From positions 1 to 64,000 of the forward strand of contig JAFZSP010000032.1 of the NCBI GenBank assembly GCA_017619335.1: 64,000 bases of DNA. Reading direction: 5' to 3'. The DNA comes from Bacteroidaceae bacterium (GTDB lineage: Bacteria; Bacteroidota; Bacteroidia; Bacteroidales; Bacteroidaceae). Numbering within the stretch: position 1 is the stretch's first letter; every line of letters begins with the position of its first letter. Below the pieces are notes generated by a model. The model was not told the origin of the DNA. It worked only from the letters and a program-made list of their open reading frames with translations, and did no database searches. The position numbers were made by a program, and so were the translations under genes. This document shows positions 51,517 to 60,560 of this stretch, in pieces.

Positions 51517-52391
51517 GACGCTCGGCCTTCATCCTGTCCCTGTGCCTGCTGCTCGGAGCTGCTGATGCCATCGCCCAGTCCCCCCGTCTGACGCGTCACG
51601 GCACACTCTTCGGACTGGGAAGGACTTCCCTGCAGGACACCTATCTCTCCCCACTCCATTACAGCGGGGCGCAGTTGATGTTCCTCTCAGAGACACAGCG
51701 CACCACCGCCCTGCGCGACTCAAGCATCACCTATCAGACACTGCTCCAGGGCGACTTCTTCACCACAGAGAATCCCGCCAGCAATGCCGACATCCTCGGG
51801 GGCACCCTCCGTTATGACCTCGGCTGGCTCTTCCACATCATCTCTCAACCTGCAAGACCCTCCCCTCTCTCCTCTCCTCTCCCCTCTTTGAAAGAGAGGG
51901 GTCGGGGGGAGAGTCTTTCCTTCTCCCTCGGTCCCCAGATAGGCGGCTCCATTGGCGGCCTTTACAACACTCGCAACGGCAATAACCCCGCGCAAGCCAT
52001 TTTGGACATTCATCTCTCCGCTGCCGCCAATGCCGAGTGGCGCTTCCGCCTCTGGAAACACTGTTTCACGCTACGTGAACAGATGGATATCCCCCTGATG
52101 GGGCTCATGTTCTCCCCTAACTTCGGGCAGAGTTATTATGAGCTGTACTCCCTGAATAACACAGACCACAACATCTGCTTCACACACCCCTTTAACGCCC
52201 CCTCACTGCGCAACAGGCTCACCATTGAAATTCCCCTGCGATGGTGCACCCTCCAGGCCGGTTATCTCCTGGATATCAGGCAGTCCAAGGTCAACGAAAT
52301 CAGCCGTCACATCGTCACCCATGCCTTCCTCATCGGATGGACCCGCCAGCTGATGATTGTCCCACAAAAAGCAAAGAAAAAGGATACATGA
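51513..52391 (+). CDS. DUF3316 outer-membrane protein
   Basis: A 292-residue secreted protein with a signal peptide (1-22, AIAQSP) and alternating beta-strand pattern; the start RHGTLFGLGRTSLQDTYLSP and the region LREQMDIPLMGLMFSPNFGQSYYE are typical of the DUF3316 family of Bacteroidales, whose role is unknown. The predicted beta barrel suggests the outer membrane. A REP-like element (51855-51920) is translated between strands as RPSPLSSPLPSLKERGRGE, so the loop is longer than expected. It overlaps the topoisomerase stop and the next start (ATGA on both sides), a tight three-gene unit. Confidence 0.75.
   Translation: MRRSAFILSLCLLLGAADAIAQSPRLTRHGTLFGLGRTSLQDTYLSPLHYSGAQLMFLSETQRTTALRDSSITYQTLLQGDFFTTENPASNADILGGTLRYDLGWLFHIISQPARPSPLSSPLPSLKERGRGESLSFSLGPQIGGSIGGLYNTRNGNNPAQAILDIHLSAAANAEWRFRLWKHCFTLREQMDIPLMGLMFSPNFGQSYYELYSLNNTDHNICFTHPFNAPSLRNRLTIEIPLRWCTLQAGYLLDIRQSKVNEISRHIVTHAFLIGWTRQLMIVPQKAKKKDT
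51855..51920. repeat. REP-like element in the DUF3316 gene
   Basis: CCCCTCTTTGAAAGAGAGGGG with a TCGGGGGGAGAG tail, in frame in an inter-strand loop. The hairpin is the closest relative of the copy at 452-474, reversed. Confidence 0.8.
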
Positions 52392-53443
52392 ACACCACCG
52401 TCACACGCCCCGTCCGCCGTCCTTGGCGCTGCCTGCACGTGCTCGCGTGGGCCTGCCTGCTGCTGCCCTGCTGCCTGATGTCCTGCGTCCAGGAAGACGA
52501 GCAGCCGGACACTCCCACGGGGAACTTTGAGGCCCTCTGGCAAATCATTGACGAGCATTACTGTTTCCTGGACTACAAGCGCGAGGCCATCGGACTGGAC
52601 TGGAACGCCGTACACACCCGTTACAAGCAGCGCATCTCTCCAAAGATGAACAACTTGCAGCTTTTCGAGGTCCTCTCAGAAATGCTCGCAGAGCTGCAGG
52701 ACGGGCATGTGAACCTCTATGCCTCACACGATGTGGGGCGCAACTGGAGCTGGTATGAGGACTACCCCGCCAACTTCTCCGAGGAACTGCAAGAGGCCTA
52801 CCTCGGGACTGATTACCGCATCGCCGCCTCCCTGAAATACCGCATCCTGCCAGACAACATCGGCTACGTCGTCTGCGCCAGCTTCATGAATTCCTTGGGC
52901 GACGGCAACCTCAGTGAAGTCCTGCATTACCTGCGCACCTGTGACGGCATCATCATCGACGTGCGCAACAACGGCGGCGGCGATCTCACGACAGCAGAGA
53001 AACTCGCTGCCCGCTTCACCAACGAGCGCATACTCACCGGCTACATCTGCCACAAGACAGGCCGCGGTCACAGTGACTTCTCCGACCTACAGGAGCAGTG
53101 GTTAGAGCCCGCCGACGGTGTGAGATGGCAGAAACGAGCTGTGGTGCTGACCAACCGCCACTGTTACAGTGCCACCAACAACTTCGTGCGTGATATGAAA
53201 CGCTGTCCCCACGTCACCGTCCTCGGCGACCAGACAGGAGGCGGCAGCGGACTCCCCTTCACCAGCGAACTGCCCAACGGCTGGGGCGTCCGCTTCTCTG
53301 CATGTCCCATGTTTGATGCAGACAAACAGCAAATCGAGTTCGGCATACAGCCCCACGTCCGCGTCTCGCTGACCGATGAAGACAAGCAGCAAGGCACAGA
53401 CACCCACATAGAAGCTGCCCGCACCCTGCTGAAATCAAAATAG
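52388..53443 (+). CDS. S41-family peptidase lipoprotein
   Basis: A 351-residue lipoprotein (signal ending CLMSCVQED). The S41 domain shows DGIIIDVRNNGGGD and the serine region TNRHCYSATNNFV; QTGGGSGLPFTSELPNGW follows. There is no PDZ domain and no GKG-type lysine motif, so it is the tricorn-core or tail-specific-like branch, distinct from the two CtpA-type proteases in this window. ATG 52388 overlaps the previous stop. The substrate is unknown. Its 3' side is followed by about 200 bp without a gene. Confidence 0.82.
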   Translation: MNTTVTRPVRRPWRCLHVLAWACLLLPCCLMSCVQEDEQPDTPTGNFEALWQIIDEHYCFLDYKREAIGLDWNAVHTRYKQRISPKMNNLQLFEVLSEMLAELQDGHVNLYASHDVGRNWSWYEDYPANFSEELQEAYLGTDYRIAASLKYRILPDNIGYVVCASFMNSLGDGNLSEVLHYLRTCDGIIIDVRNNGGGDLTTAEKLAARFTNERILTGYICHKTGRGHSDFSDLQEQWLEPADGVRWQKRAVVLTNRHCYSATNNFVRDMKRCPHVTVLGDQTGGGSGLPFTSELPNGWGVRFSACPMFDADKQQIEFGIQPHVRVSLTDEDKQQGTDTHIEAARTLLKSK

Positions 53444-53654
53444 GAACGCCTGTGCATTCCAACTATTTCTATGATGAATTTGACTTTGCCGTCACCATGC
53501 AGGGGATAACGCACAACATATCACCCGGTTATGTGGGTGAAGGCTGTGCCTTTTGCCATCACCTTGCCGTCACCTATATTAAGACGAAGCCGAGGAGTTT
53601 AAGGAGGTATTAGTTCCTTCTGCTGCTCCTCGGCTTTGTTGATAATTGGCTGGA
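53444..53654. other. Intergenic region with terminator and short direct repeats
   Basis: No gene is evident. TTGCCGTCACC occurs near 53489 and again near 53565, with a third imperfect copy between. The terminator AAGCCGAGGAG...CTCCTCGGCTT (53587-53597 and 53626-53636) closes the minus-strand surface operon and perhaps the plus-strand S41 gene. Confidence 0.6.
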
Positions 53655-53852
53655 TTATTGGAACTCACCCCATGCAGCTTCATAAGCGCTAAAGTCAAAT
53701 TGCTTAATCTCGGGAATGGGCATTTCGGGACCAATGGGTATGCCGCCAAAGTCGATACCAATTTCAGAAGTGACACCACTCGTAGTCAAGAAAGACTGAC
53801 TGTTGACAATACGCACTATGGTAATATCAGGTGAATTATATATCTTTCTCAT
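53655..53852 (-). CDS. Small protein of the Prevotella surface-operon type (65 aa)
   Basis: A 65-residue protein: a short basic start (MRKIYNSPDITIVRIV), then SFLTTSG, then a Gly/Pro/Ile-rich segment (IDFGGIPIGPEMPIPEIK) and an aromatic, acidic end. Similar short MKK-xY-xxPxIxxV proteins with a variable C-terminus are common next to large exported proteins in Prevotella, in my experience of the group; their role is unknown. It lacks a clear signal peptide. It is the last gene of the operon with the two cohesin-like proteins and lies 26 bp downstream of the second. Confidence 0.65.
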   Translation of the reverse strand: MRKIYNSPDITIVRIVNSQSFLTTSGVTSEIGIDFGGIPIGPEMPIPEIKQFDFSAYEAAWGEFQ

Positions 53853-53878
53853 AATTGTACTCTTTAAACGTTTGCTTT

Positions 53879-55090
53879 CTATTTATTAATGATGGTCTTC
53901 TTCCCTTTTATAATGTATAAACCCTTTTGTCGAGTTGCGACTTTACGCCCAGACAAATCATAAGCATCTGATAAAACATTTCCTTTTCTGGTCAACTCTT
54001 CTACCTGAGTCTCCATACCATCAATCAGTACTGCAAACTTAATTTCAAAATCTGTTGCTTTATCTAACACTGCGCCCAACTCCAGCCAGCATCTGAATGC
54101 ATTGATGGGGTAATCACCTGGAGAGTACCAGAATTTATTGTTGCTGATGAACAGTCCATCGACAGGAATTGTGGTTTTGACCAAAGACCCTGTCAACTTA
54201 CCGGATGTGTCAAATTCATCGCTCTTCACGACATCTGTCACCGCTGAAAACAAGGTCACATCATCGGCCTCAAAATTACTTATGTTTTGAGATGTCTTGA
54301 TGAGGAAGGGTTTCCCACCAGTCATTCCTTTTTTGGCAGTCATGGCATATTCGCTGAAGTTAATCGTTATGCCCAACGGAATGACATTGTCTTCATCATC
54401 TCCATAATCGACTTCAAAGCCGCTGAATTCGGCTAACTGCACATCACTTCCGAAGGCTGCTTCTGCTTTAGCCTTAGTCAATGTAAAGGGTAGTACTATA
54501 GTACTCCAGTTCCCCGCATTGATGGTGCGTTTCATCGTTACATTACCTTTTGCGCCTGCAGAAAAAGGTGGTAACATGGTGGCTGTTTCATCAAAATGGA
54601 TTCGACTATCCACGGAAATGTTGAAAGTGAAAGCCTCCTGCACATGATCCACTGCGCCAGCGTCTGTCAATTTTATTGCAGAGACCGCGGCTGAAAGAGT
54701 GCCGTCAATCAGTTCTGCATCTGCTGTGATGGTGAAAGAGAAAAGTATTCCACTCTCACCTGCAATGGCCTCATCATCTGTTGTATTAATGATTCCAAAA
54801 CGTTCTGCACCGCTCTCCAAATGATTCCCTGTTACAGAGTAATTTGCAGATAAGCGCTCGCCTTTTTCTATTTGCATATCTCCATATTCATCATAAACAA
54901 CAGAAACGCCTGTAGGAAGCATAAGGTCAAACAGAACAGCTCGATAGCTATTATCTGTGTTGTTGAGTTCAACACTTACAGAGGTGCTTCCACCTGGCTG
55001 GATGTTGACATTGTTAAGAATGAGTTCATCCGCTTTGACCTGTACTGACATAAACAATAAGGTCACGAAGCTAAATAGTAACTTTTTCAT
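53879..55090 (-). CDS. Secreted cohesin-like protein with T9SS tail
   Basis: A 403-residue secreted protein. Signal peptide about 1-20 (VKADE), a cohesin-like beta-sandwich at about 21-160 (LILNNVNIQPGGSTSVSVEL; AVLFDLMLPTGVSVVYDE; GESGILFSFTITAD), a second beta-rich domain at about 165-365, and a T9SS sorting tail (DAYDLSGRKVATRQKGLY ... TIINK). Export and surface attachment through T9SS is therefore likely. Its upstream neighbour has a dockerin-like module and no T9SS tail, so this protein is a candidate anchoring partner (inference). Codon use is visibly AT-richer than most of the window. Confidence 0.72.
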   Translation of the reverse strand: MKKLLFSFVTLLFMSVQVKADELILNNVNIQPGGSTSVSVELNNTDNSYRAVLFDLMLPTGVSVVYDEYGDMQIEKGERLSANYSVTGNHLESGAERFGIINTTDDEAIAGESGILFSFTITADAELIDGTLSAAVSAIKLTDAGAVDHVQEAFTFNISVDSRIHFDETATMLPPFSAGAKGNVTMKRTINAGNWSTIVLPFTLTKAKAEAAFGSDVQLAEFSGFEVDYGDDEDNVIPLGITINFSEYAMTAKKGMTGGKPFLIKTSQNISNFEADDVTLFSAVTDVVKSDEFDTSGKLTGSLVKTTIPVDGLFISNNKFWYSPGDYPINAFRCWLELGAVLDKATDFEIKFAVLIDGMETQVEELTRKGNVLSDAYDLSGRKVATRQKGLYIIKGKKTIINK

Positions 55091-55114
55091 AGTTGTATTA
55101 ATTGCTATAGTTCT

Positions 55115-56614
55115 TTATTCTGGAATTTGCATCAATGAATGAATAGCTGCCTTAACATTATTCCCACTGCGACCAAGAATAATATCAACAACGGCAACTG
55201 CATCTGCAAGACTTATACTATTGTCTCCGTTCACATCTGCTGCTCTCGAGATAAATGATACAGGTGTACGTCCAAGCACATAGTTGATAATGGCAATAGC
55301 ATCTGCAACAGAAATATTACCATCACCATTCACATCACCCATTGTCATCTCTTTGATAGTCAGAGTAGCTTTGCGATCCGAATGATGGATTTGCGCACTC
55401 GTTCCATATTTCACCAACTCAACATTCTTCACTACGATGGGGTGTGAACCCAACTCTGCATTTTCGGCCACAACCAAAGGAACATTCATGATGGCACCTT
55501 CTGAGCCCATGATTCGGTTGGTGGAAGTGAAGACAAATTTGTAATTACCATTGTCCAATCGTGCTCCGTCCAATCCAGATGTGCTTACACGGTCGGTCAT
55601 AGTCGCCATCAGTTTGCCACTGCCATCGGCTTCTACACTTACTCCTTCTGGAAGAGCCAGTTCAAACTCAAAGCCTTGAATGGCATCTGCATTTGTCAAT
55701 TGCACTGGTAACATAATCGTCGCACCTGTTACGGCACCGAGGTCTTCACAGAACATCACATTACCCAGCACCTTCACTAAACAACTTGTTGTCAGTTCGC
55801 TTCCATCTTTGGTTCCAGCTGTTATATTGCATAATCCGGCACCTACGGCTGTAACCAAACCATTCTCATTGACCACAGCTACGGCCGAGTTAGAACTGCT
55901 CCAATTTACACTTTTGTTGGTGGCATTATCAGGAAGGACTGTTGCTTCCAATAATAATTGTTCTCCTGTAATAAGCTCTGTTTCGCTCACATTCAGAGTG
56001 ATACTATTCACAAGTCTCGGAACGACGGTCACTTCACATTGTGCGGAAACACCATTATGAGCTGTGCAAATAATTGTTGTTACGCCTATACCAACAGTTG
56101 TCAGTTTTCCATCGGAATCAATCGTCGCAACAGATTGATCTGTACTCTGCCAAGTCAACGTTGTGGTCGCTCCATTATCAGTAATGATAGGTGCAAAAGT
56201 ATAGCTTTCCCCCAAATATACAGATTTAGTCGGAGGCAATGTTATAGCAGTGACATCAACAACTGTGATATTATATGTAATCGTTGTCCATTCACCACCT
56301 GAATATTCCCATAATATATCTTCAGAAAAAACATAATATCCGACTACATTTGCGGTCAATGTATAGGTGTAAAACCATCTTGTACCAGAATAGTATTCAT
56401 GCCGTTCTGGCGTGATATAAAAAGCATCTGGATCCGAAATTGTATGTTGGGATTTCATGACCGCTACACCAATACCAGCATCCTCGTAAGGGATTAAATG
56501 TATTGTCTCACCTTTAGTCATTGTTAGATTAACGGTTTTGTCTGGGAGCGTTGTTCCCGCTAATAGACAAGAGACACTAAAAAGCATCATAACAAATAAT
56601 TGTAATCTTTTCAT
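55115..56614 (-). CDS. Secreted BIG2 protein with cohesin-like and dockerin modules
   Basis: A 499-residue secreted protein. Signal peptide about 1-19 (CLLAG), a beta domain of unknown type (about 25-115), two BIG2 domains (about 118-200 and 203-285; ITLPPTKSVYLGESYTF and ITLNVSETELITGEQLLLEA), a cohesin-like domain (about 288-420), and a two-loop dockerin (DVNGDGNISVADAIAIINYV and DVNGDNSISLADAVAVVDII). No T9SS tail is seen. The dockerin loops match the calcium-binding consensus well. It is first in the operon, with a promoter at 56894-56924 and a long leader. Confidence 0.78.
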   Translation of the reverse strand: MKRLQLFVMMLFSVSCLLAGTTLPDKTVNLTMTKGETIHLIPYEDAGIGVAVMKSQHTISDPDAFYITPERHEYYSGTRWFYTYTLTANVVGYYVFSEDILWEYSGGEWTTITYNITVVDVTAITLPPTKSVYLGESYTFAPIITDNGATTTLTWQSTDQSVATIDSDGKLTTVGIGVTTIICTAHNGVSAQCEVTVVPRLVNSITLNVSETELITGEQLLLEATVLPDNATNKSVNWSSSNSAVAVVNENGLVTAVGAGLCNITAGTKDGSELTTSCLVKVLGNVMFCEDLGAVTGATIMLPVQLTNADAIQGFEFELALPEGVSVEADGSGKLMATMTDRVSTSGLDGARLDNGNYKFVFTSTNRIMGSEGAIMNVPLVVAENAELGSHPIVVKNVELVKYGTSAQIHHSDRKATLTIKEMTMGDVNGDGNISVADAIAIINYVLGRTPVSFISRAADVNGDNSISLADAVAVVDIILGRSGNNVKAAIHSLMQIPE

Positions 56615-57046
56615 TTTGATTCTTTTTTCTTGCCCCTCCAGTCCCTCGAAGAGCAGTTAAGATGCAGGAAGCGTGGAACTGATATCCACTTCTCCGCCTT
56701 GAGGTCTTAGGAAACCCGACACAGAAGATGCAGACAACAATCCACGCTTACGCATGGAAGCCATCATGTCTTCTTGCAGTGTCTGAAAGTTCCTAAGTTT
56801 CAAGGCGCAAGACGAGCATAACGCTTCGTTTATTTCAGTAAGTACACCAGGCCGCTGCCCAGTTGGAAGACCTCATCAATGAGGAATCCGCCACAAAAGT
56901 AGGAATAATGTGGGAATCAAGCAAGAAAAATGCAGAAAAAGTGATAATTAGAAGGAAAAAAGAACAGAGAAAAGAGAAAAATGAAGGGAAAATGATGTGA
57001 AAGATGCCCCTCGTCATCACTTTTTCTTGAAAAAGTTCTTGAAGTA
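56615..57046 (-). other. Long 5' leader of the surface operon
   Basis: About 270 nt of untranslated leader lie between the promoter (56894-56924) and the BIG2 gene. A possible 36-codon reading frame (56657-56767, starting MMASMRKRGLLSASS) lies inside it, with low confidence. The rest, up to the end of the HEPN remnant, holds no convincing gene. Confidence 0.4.
56894..56924 (-). promoter_or_regulatory. Promoter of the BIG2/cohesin operon
   Basis: On the minus strand TTG (56922-56924), 20 bases, TACTTTTG (56894-56901). Confidence 0.8.
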
Positions 57047-57172
57047 TCAAGCGACCAAAGGTCGAGCATGGCCGAATCGAAGAAAAGTCAAGTGGGCATC
57101 ATCTAACGTCTCGGCGCTCTTTTCCAGATACAGGTTGACCAGTGTCACCCGTTCTTCTTCTTGCAGGCTCAT
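57047..57172 (-). pseudogene. Truncated HEPN-domain gene
   Basis: The ATG at 57172 overlaps the MNT stop codon (ATGA). The 41-residue product begins like a HEPN protein (MSLQEEERVTLVNLYLEKSA then ETLDDAHLTFL) but switches to FGHARPLVA and stops. Full HEPN partners continue for about 80-100 further residues with the RNase motif, and no such sequence appears downstream in any frame I read. Probably a remnant of the HEPN half of a MNT-HEPN module. Confidence 0.65.
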
Positions 57173-57492
57173 TGTATAACCAACTTATCTTGTTCTACAT
57201 TTTTATAGTAAGGCGTGAAGGAACGAGCCGCCCATTCATCCAAAGTATAGAGTTGGGGACTGACTGCCATGTTGAACTTCCAACCTTCCAAAACGAATGG
57301 ATAGGCTATATTGTCCTCATCTTGTGTCGTGATGGCAGTTTGATTGAGTAAAATCAATAAATCCCAATCGGAATCCGGATGGGCATCGCCACGAGCACGA
57401 GAACCATAAAGCCACACGTGTCCTCCTTCCGGAACGACTCTGCGTCCGGTTTCACGAATCATCTGAATCATTTTTCTTTCTTGTTCAGTCAT
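57169..57492 (-). CDS. MNT-type nucleotidyltransferase (antitoxin-like)
   Basis: A 107-residue minimal nucleotidyltransferase. The core motif LYGSRARGDAHPDSDWDLLI has the GS...G...SDxDL pattern with both metal-binding aspartates, and a third acidic residue is possible later (GWKFNMAVSP in place of the usual D). In HEPN/MNT systems this protein adds AMP groups to the HEPN toxin to silence it. Here the downstream HEPN gene is truncated. The promoter at 57568-57598 is well formed, so the gene may still be expressed. Alternatively, it acts on another HEPN protein elsewhere. Confidence 0.83.
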   Translation of the reverse strand: MTEQERKMIQMIRETGRRVVPEGGHVWLYGSRARGDAHPDSDWDLLILLNQTAITTQDEDNIAYPFVLEGWKFNMAVSPQLYTLDEWAARSFTPYYKNVEQDKLVIQ

Positions 57493-57567
57493 ACAACAAA
57501 TGGTTCTTTACGTTTATTTGGACTTCGTGGCTTGAAATAAAAGCGGGGTGAGAGGCTTCTCACGCTG

Positions 57568-57598
57568 CAAAAGTAAGGATTCTGTGGGAACTGACAAA
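57568..57598 (-). promoter_or_regulatory. Promoter of the MNT gene
   Basis: On the minus strand TTTG (57595-57598), 19 bases, TACTTTTG (57568-57575), about 75 bases before the MNT start. Confidence 0.8.
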
Positions 57599-57835
57599 GA
57601 AAAAGGGAGAAAAAGTGAGGTTAAGGGGGCAAAAAAGTGATAATGACGGTTTTTGGAGTCCGAGGTATTGGTGTCTGGAGCGTTAGATACGGGCATCTCC
57701 GCGGTTAGATGCCCGCAGCAAATGCCTCTGCAACCATTACCTTGGAGTCCAGCAACGGTTGTCTGGGCTTGTCCAACTTAGTTGGAAAGGCACGCGGCCA
57801 GTGTCAAAGGAGTCGGCGGCCAAAGGAAAGTGTCA
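57599..57835. other. Non-coding spacer upstream of MNT
   Basis: No gene is supported here. The end has short GC-rich fragments (CGGCCAGTGTCAAAGG; GGCGGCCAAAGG) that look like decayed units of the adjacent 22-bp repeat. Confidence 0.5.
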
Positions 57836-57945
57836 AGTCGTAAGGCCGCAAGTGCCCAGTCGTATGGGCGCAAGTGCCTTTGCGAATAAAGGACAAAGTC
57901 TTTGCGACCAATAGACGGAGTTTTTGCGGACAAAGGATAATTGGG
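57836..57945. repeat. Degenerate 22-bp tandem repeat, five units
   Basis: Units start at 57836, 57858, 57880, 57902 and 57924, exactly 22 bp apart. The first two begin AGTCGTA and share GCAAGTGCC; the last three begin TTGCG. A 16-bp repeat (GGCAACGGGAAACCG, GGGCAAAGGGAAACCG) follows to about 57990. It resembles the array at 27824-27911. Confidence 0.75.
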
Positions 57946-58013
57946 GGCAACGGGAAACCGGGGCAAAGGGAAACCGAGGCAACGGAACGTTGTGAATTCA
58001 ACGAATTTTTGTG

Positions 58014-58087
58014 GAAAATCCCCCGCATCCACCGATTGTTGATGGATGCCGGGGATTATTGACAATCGGTGGATGCGGGGGATTTTC
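58014..58087. terminator. Inverted repeat with 26-bp perfect arms
   Basis: The arms 58014-58039 and 58062-58087 are perfect complements. The 22-base loop (GATGGATGCCGGGGATTATT) is itself an imperfect copy of the right arm, so alternative foldings are possible. It lies 28 bp beyond the xylanase-esterase stop on the minus strand, followed there by short T and A runs; it probably ends that transcript. Confidence 0.75.
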
Positions 58088-58114
58088 GAGAAAAAGTTTT
58101 TTTTTCGAGGGAGA

Positions 58115-60451
<2,337 letters not shown>

Positions 60452-60521
60452 TCAAAAAGATATTCTTTCGTCTTTTCACGCTTTTTTTGCAGGTTTTTGC
60501 AACTTCTTGATAAAAAAGTAG

Positions 60522-60529
60522 TATCTTTG
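60522..60529 (+). promoter_or_regulatory. -7 box of the sulfatase gene
   Basis: TATCTTTG, 31 bases before the sulfatase start; a TTTTTG at 60494-60499 lies 22 bases upstream. It probably also serves gmd and fcl. Confidence 0.65.
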
Positions 60530-60560
60530 CACCCACGAAATCCACCATTTCATTACCAAA

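Noticed and set aside
53164..53514. 116-codon minus-strand frame near the S41 lipoprotein
   Set aside because: It is antisense to the S41 gene, and its extension beyond covers only short direct repeats.
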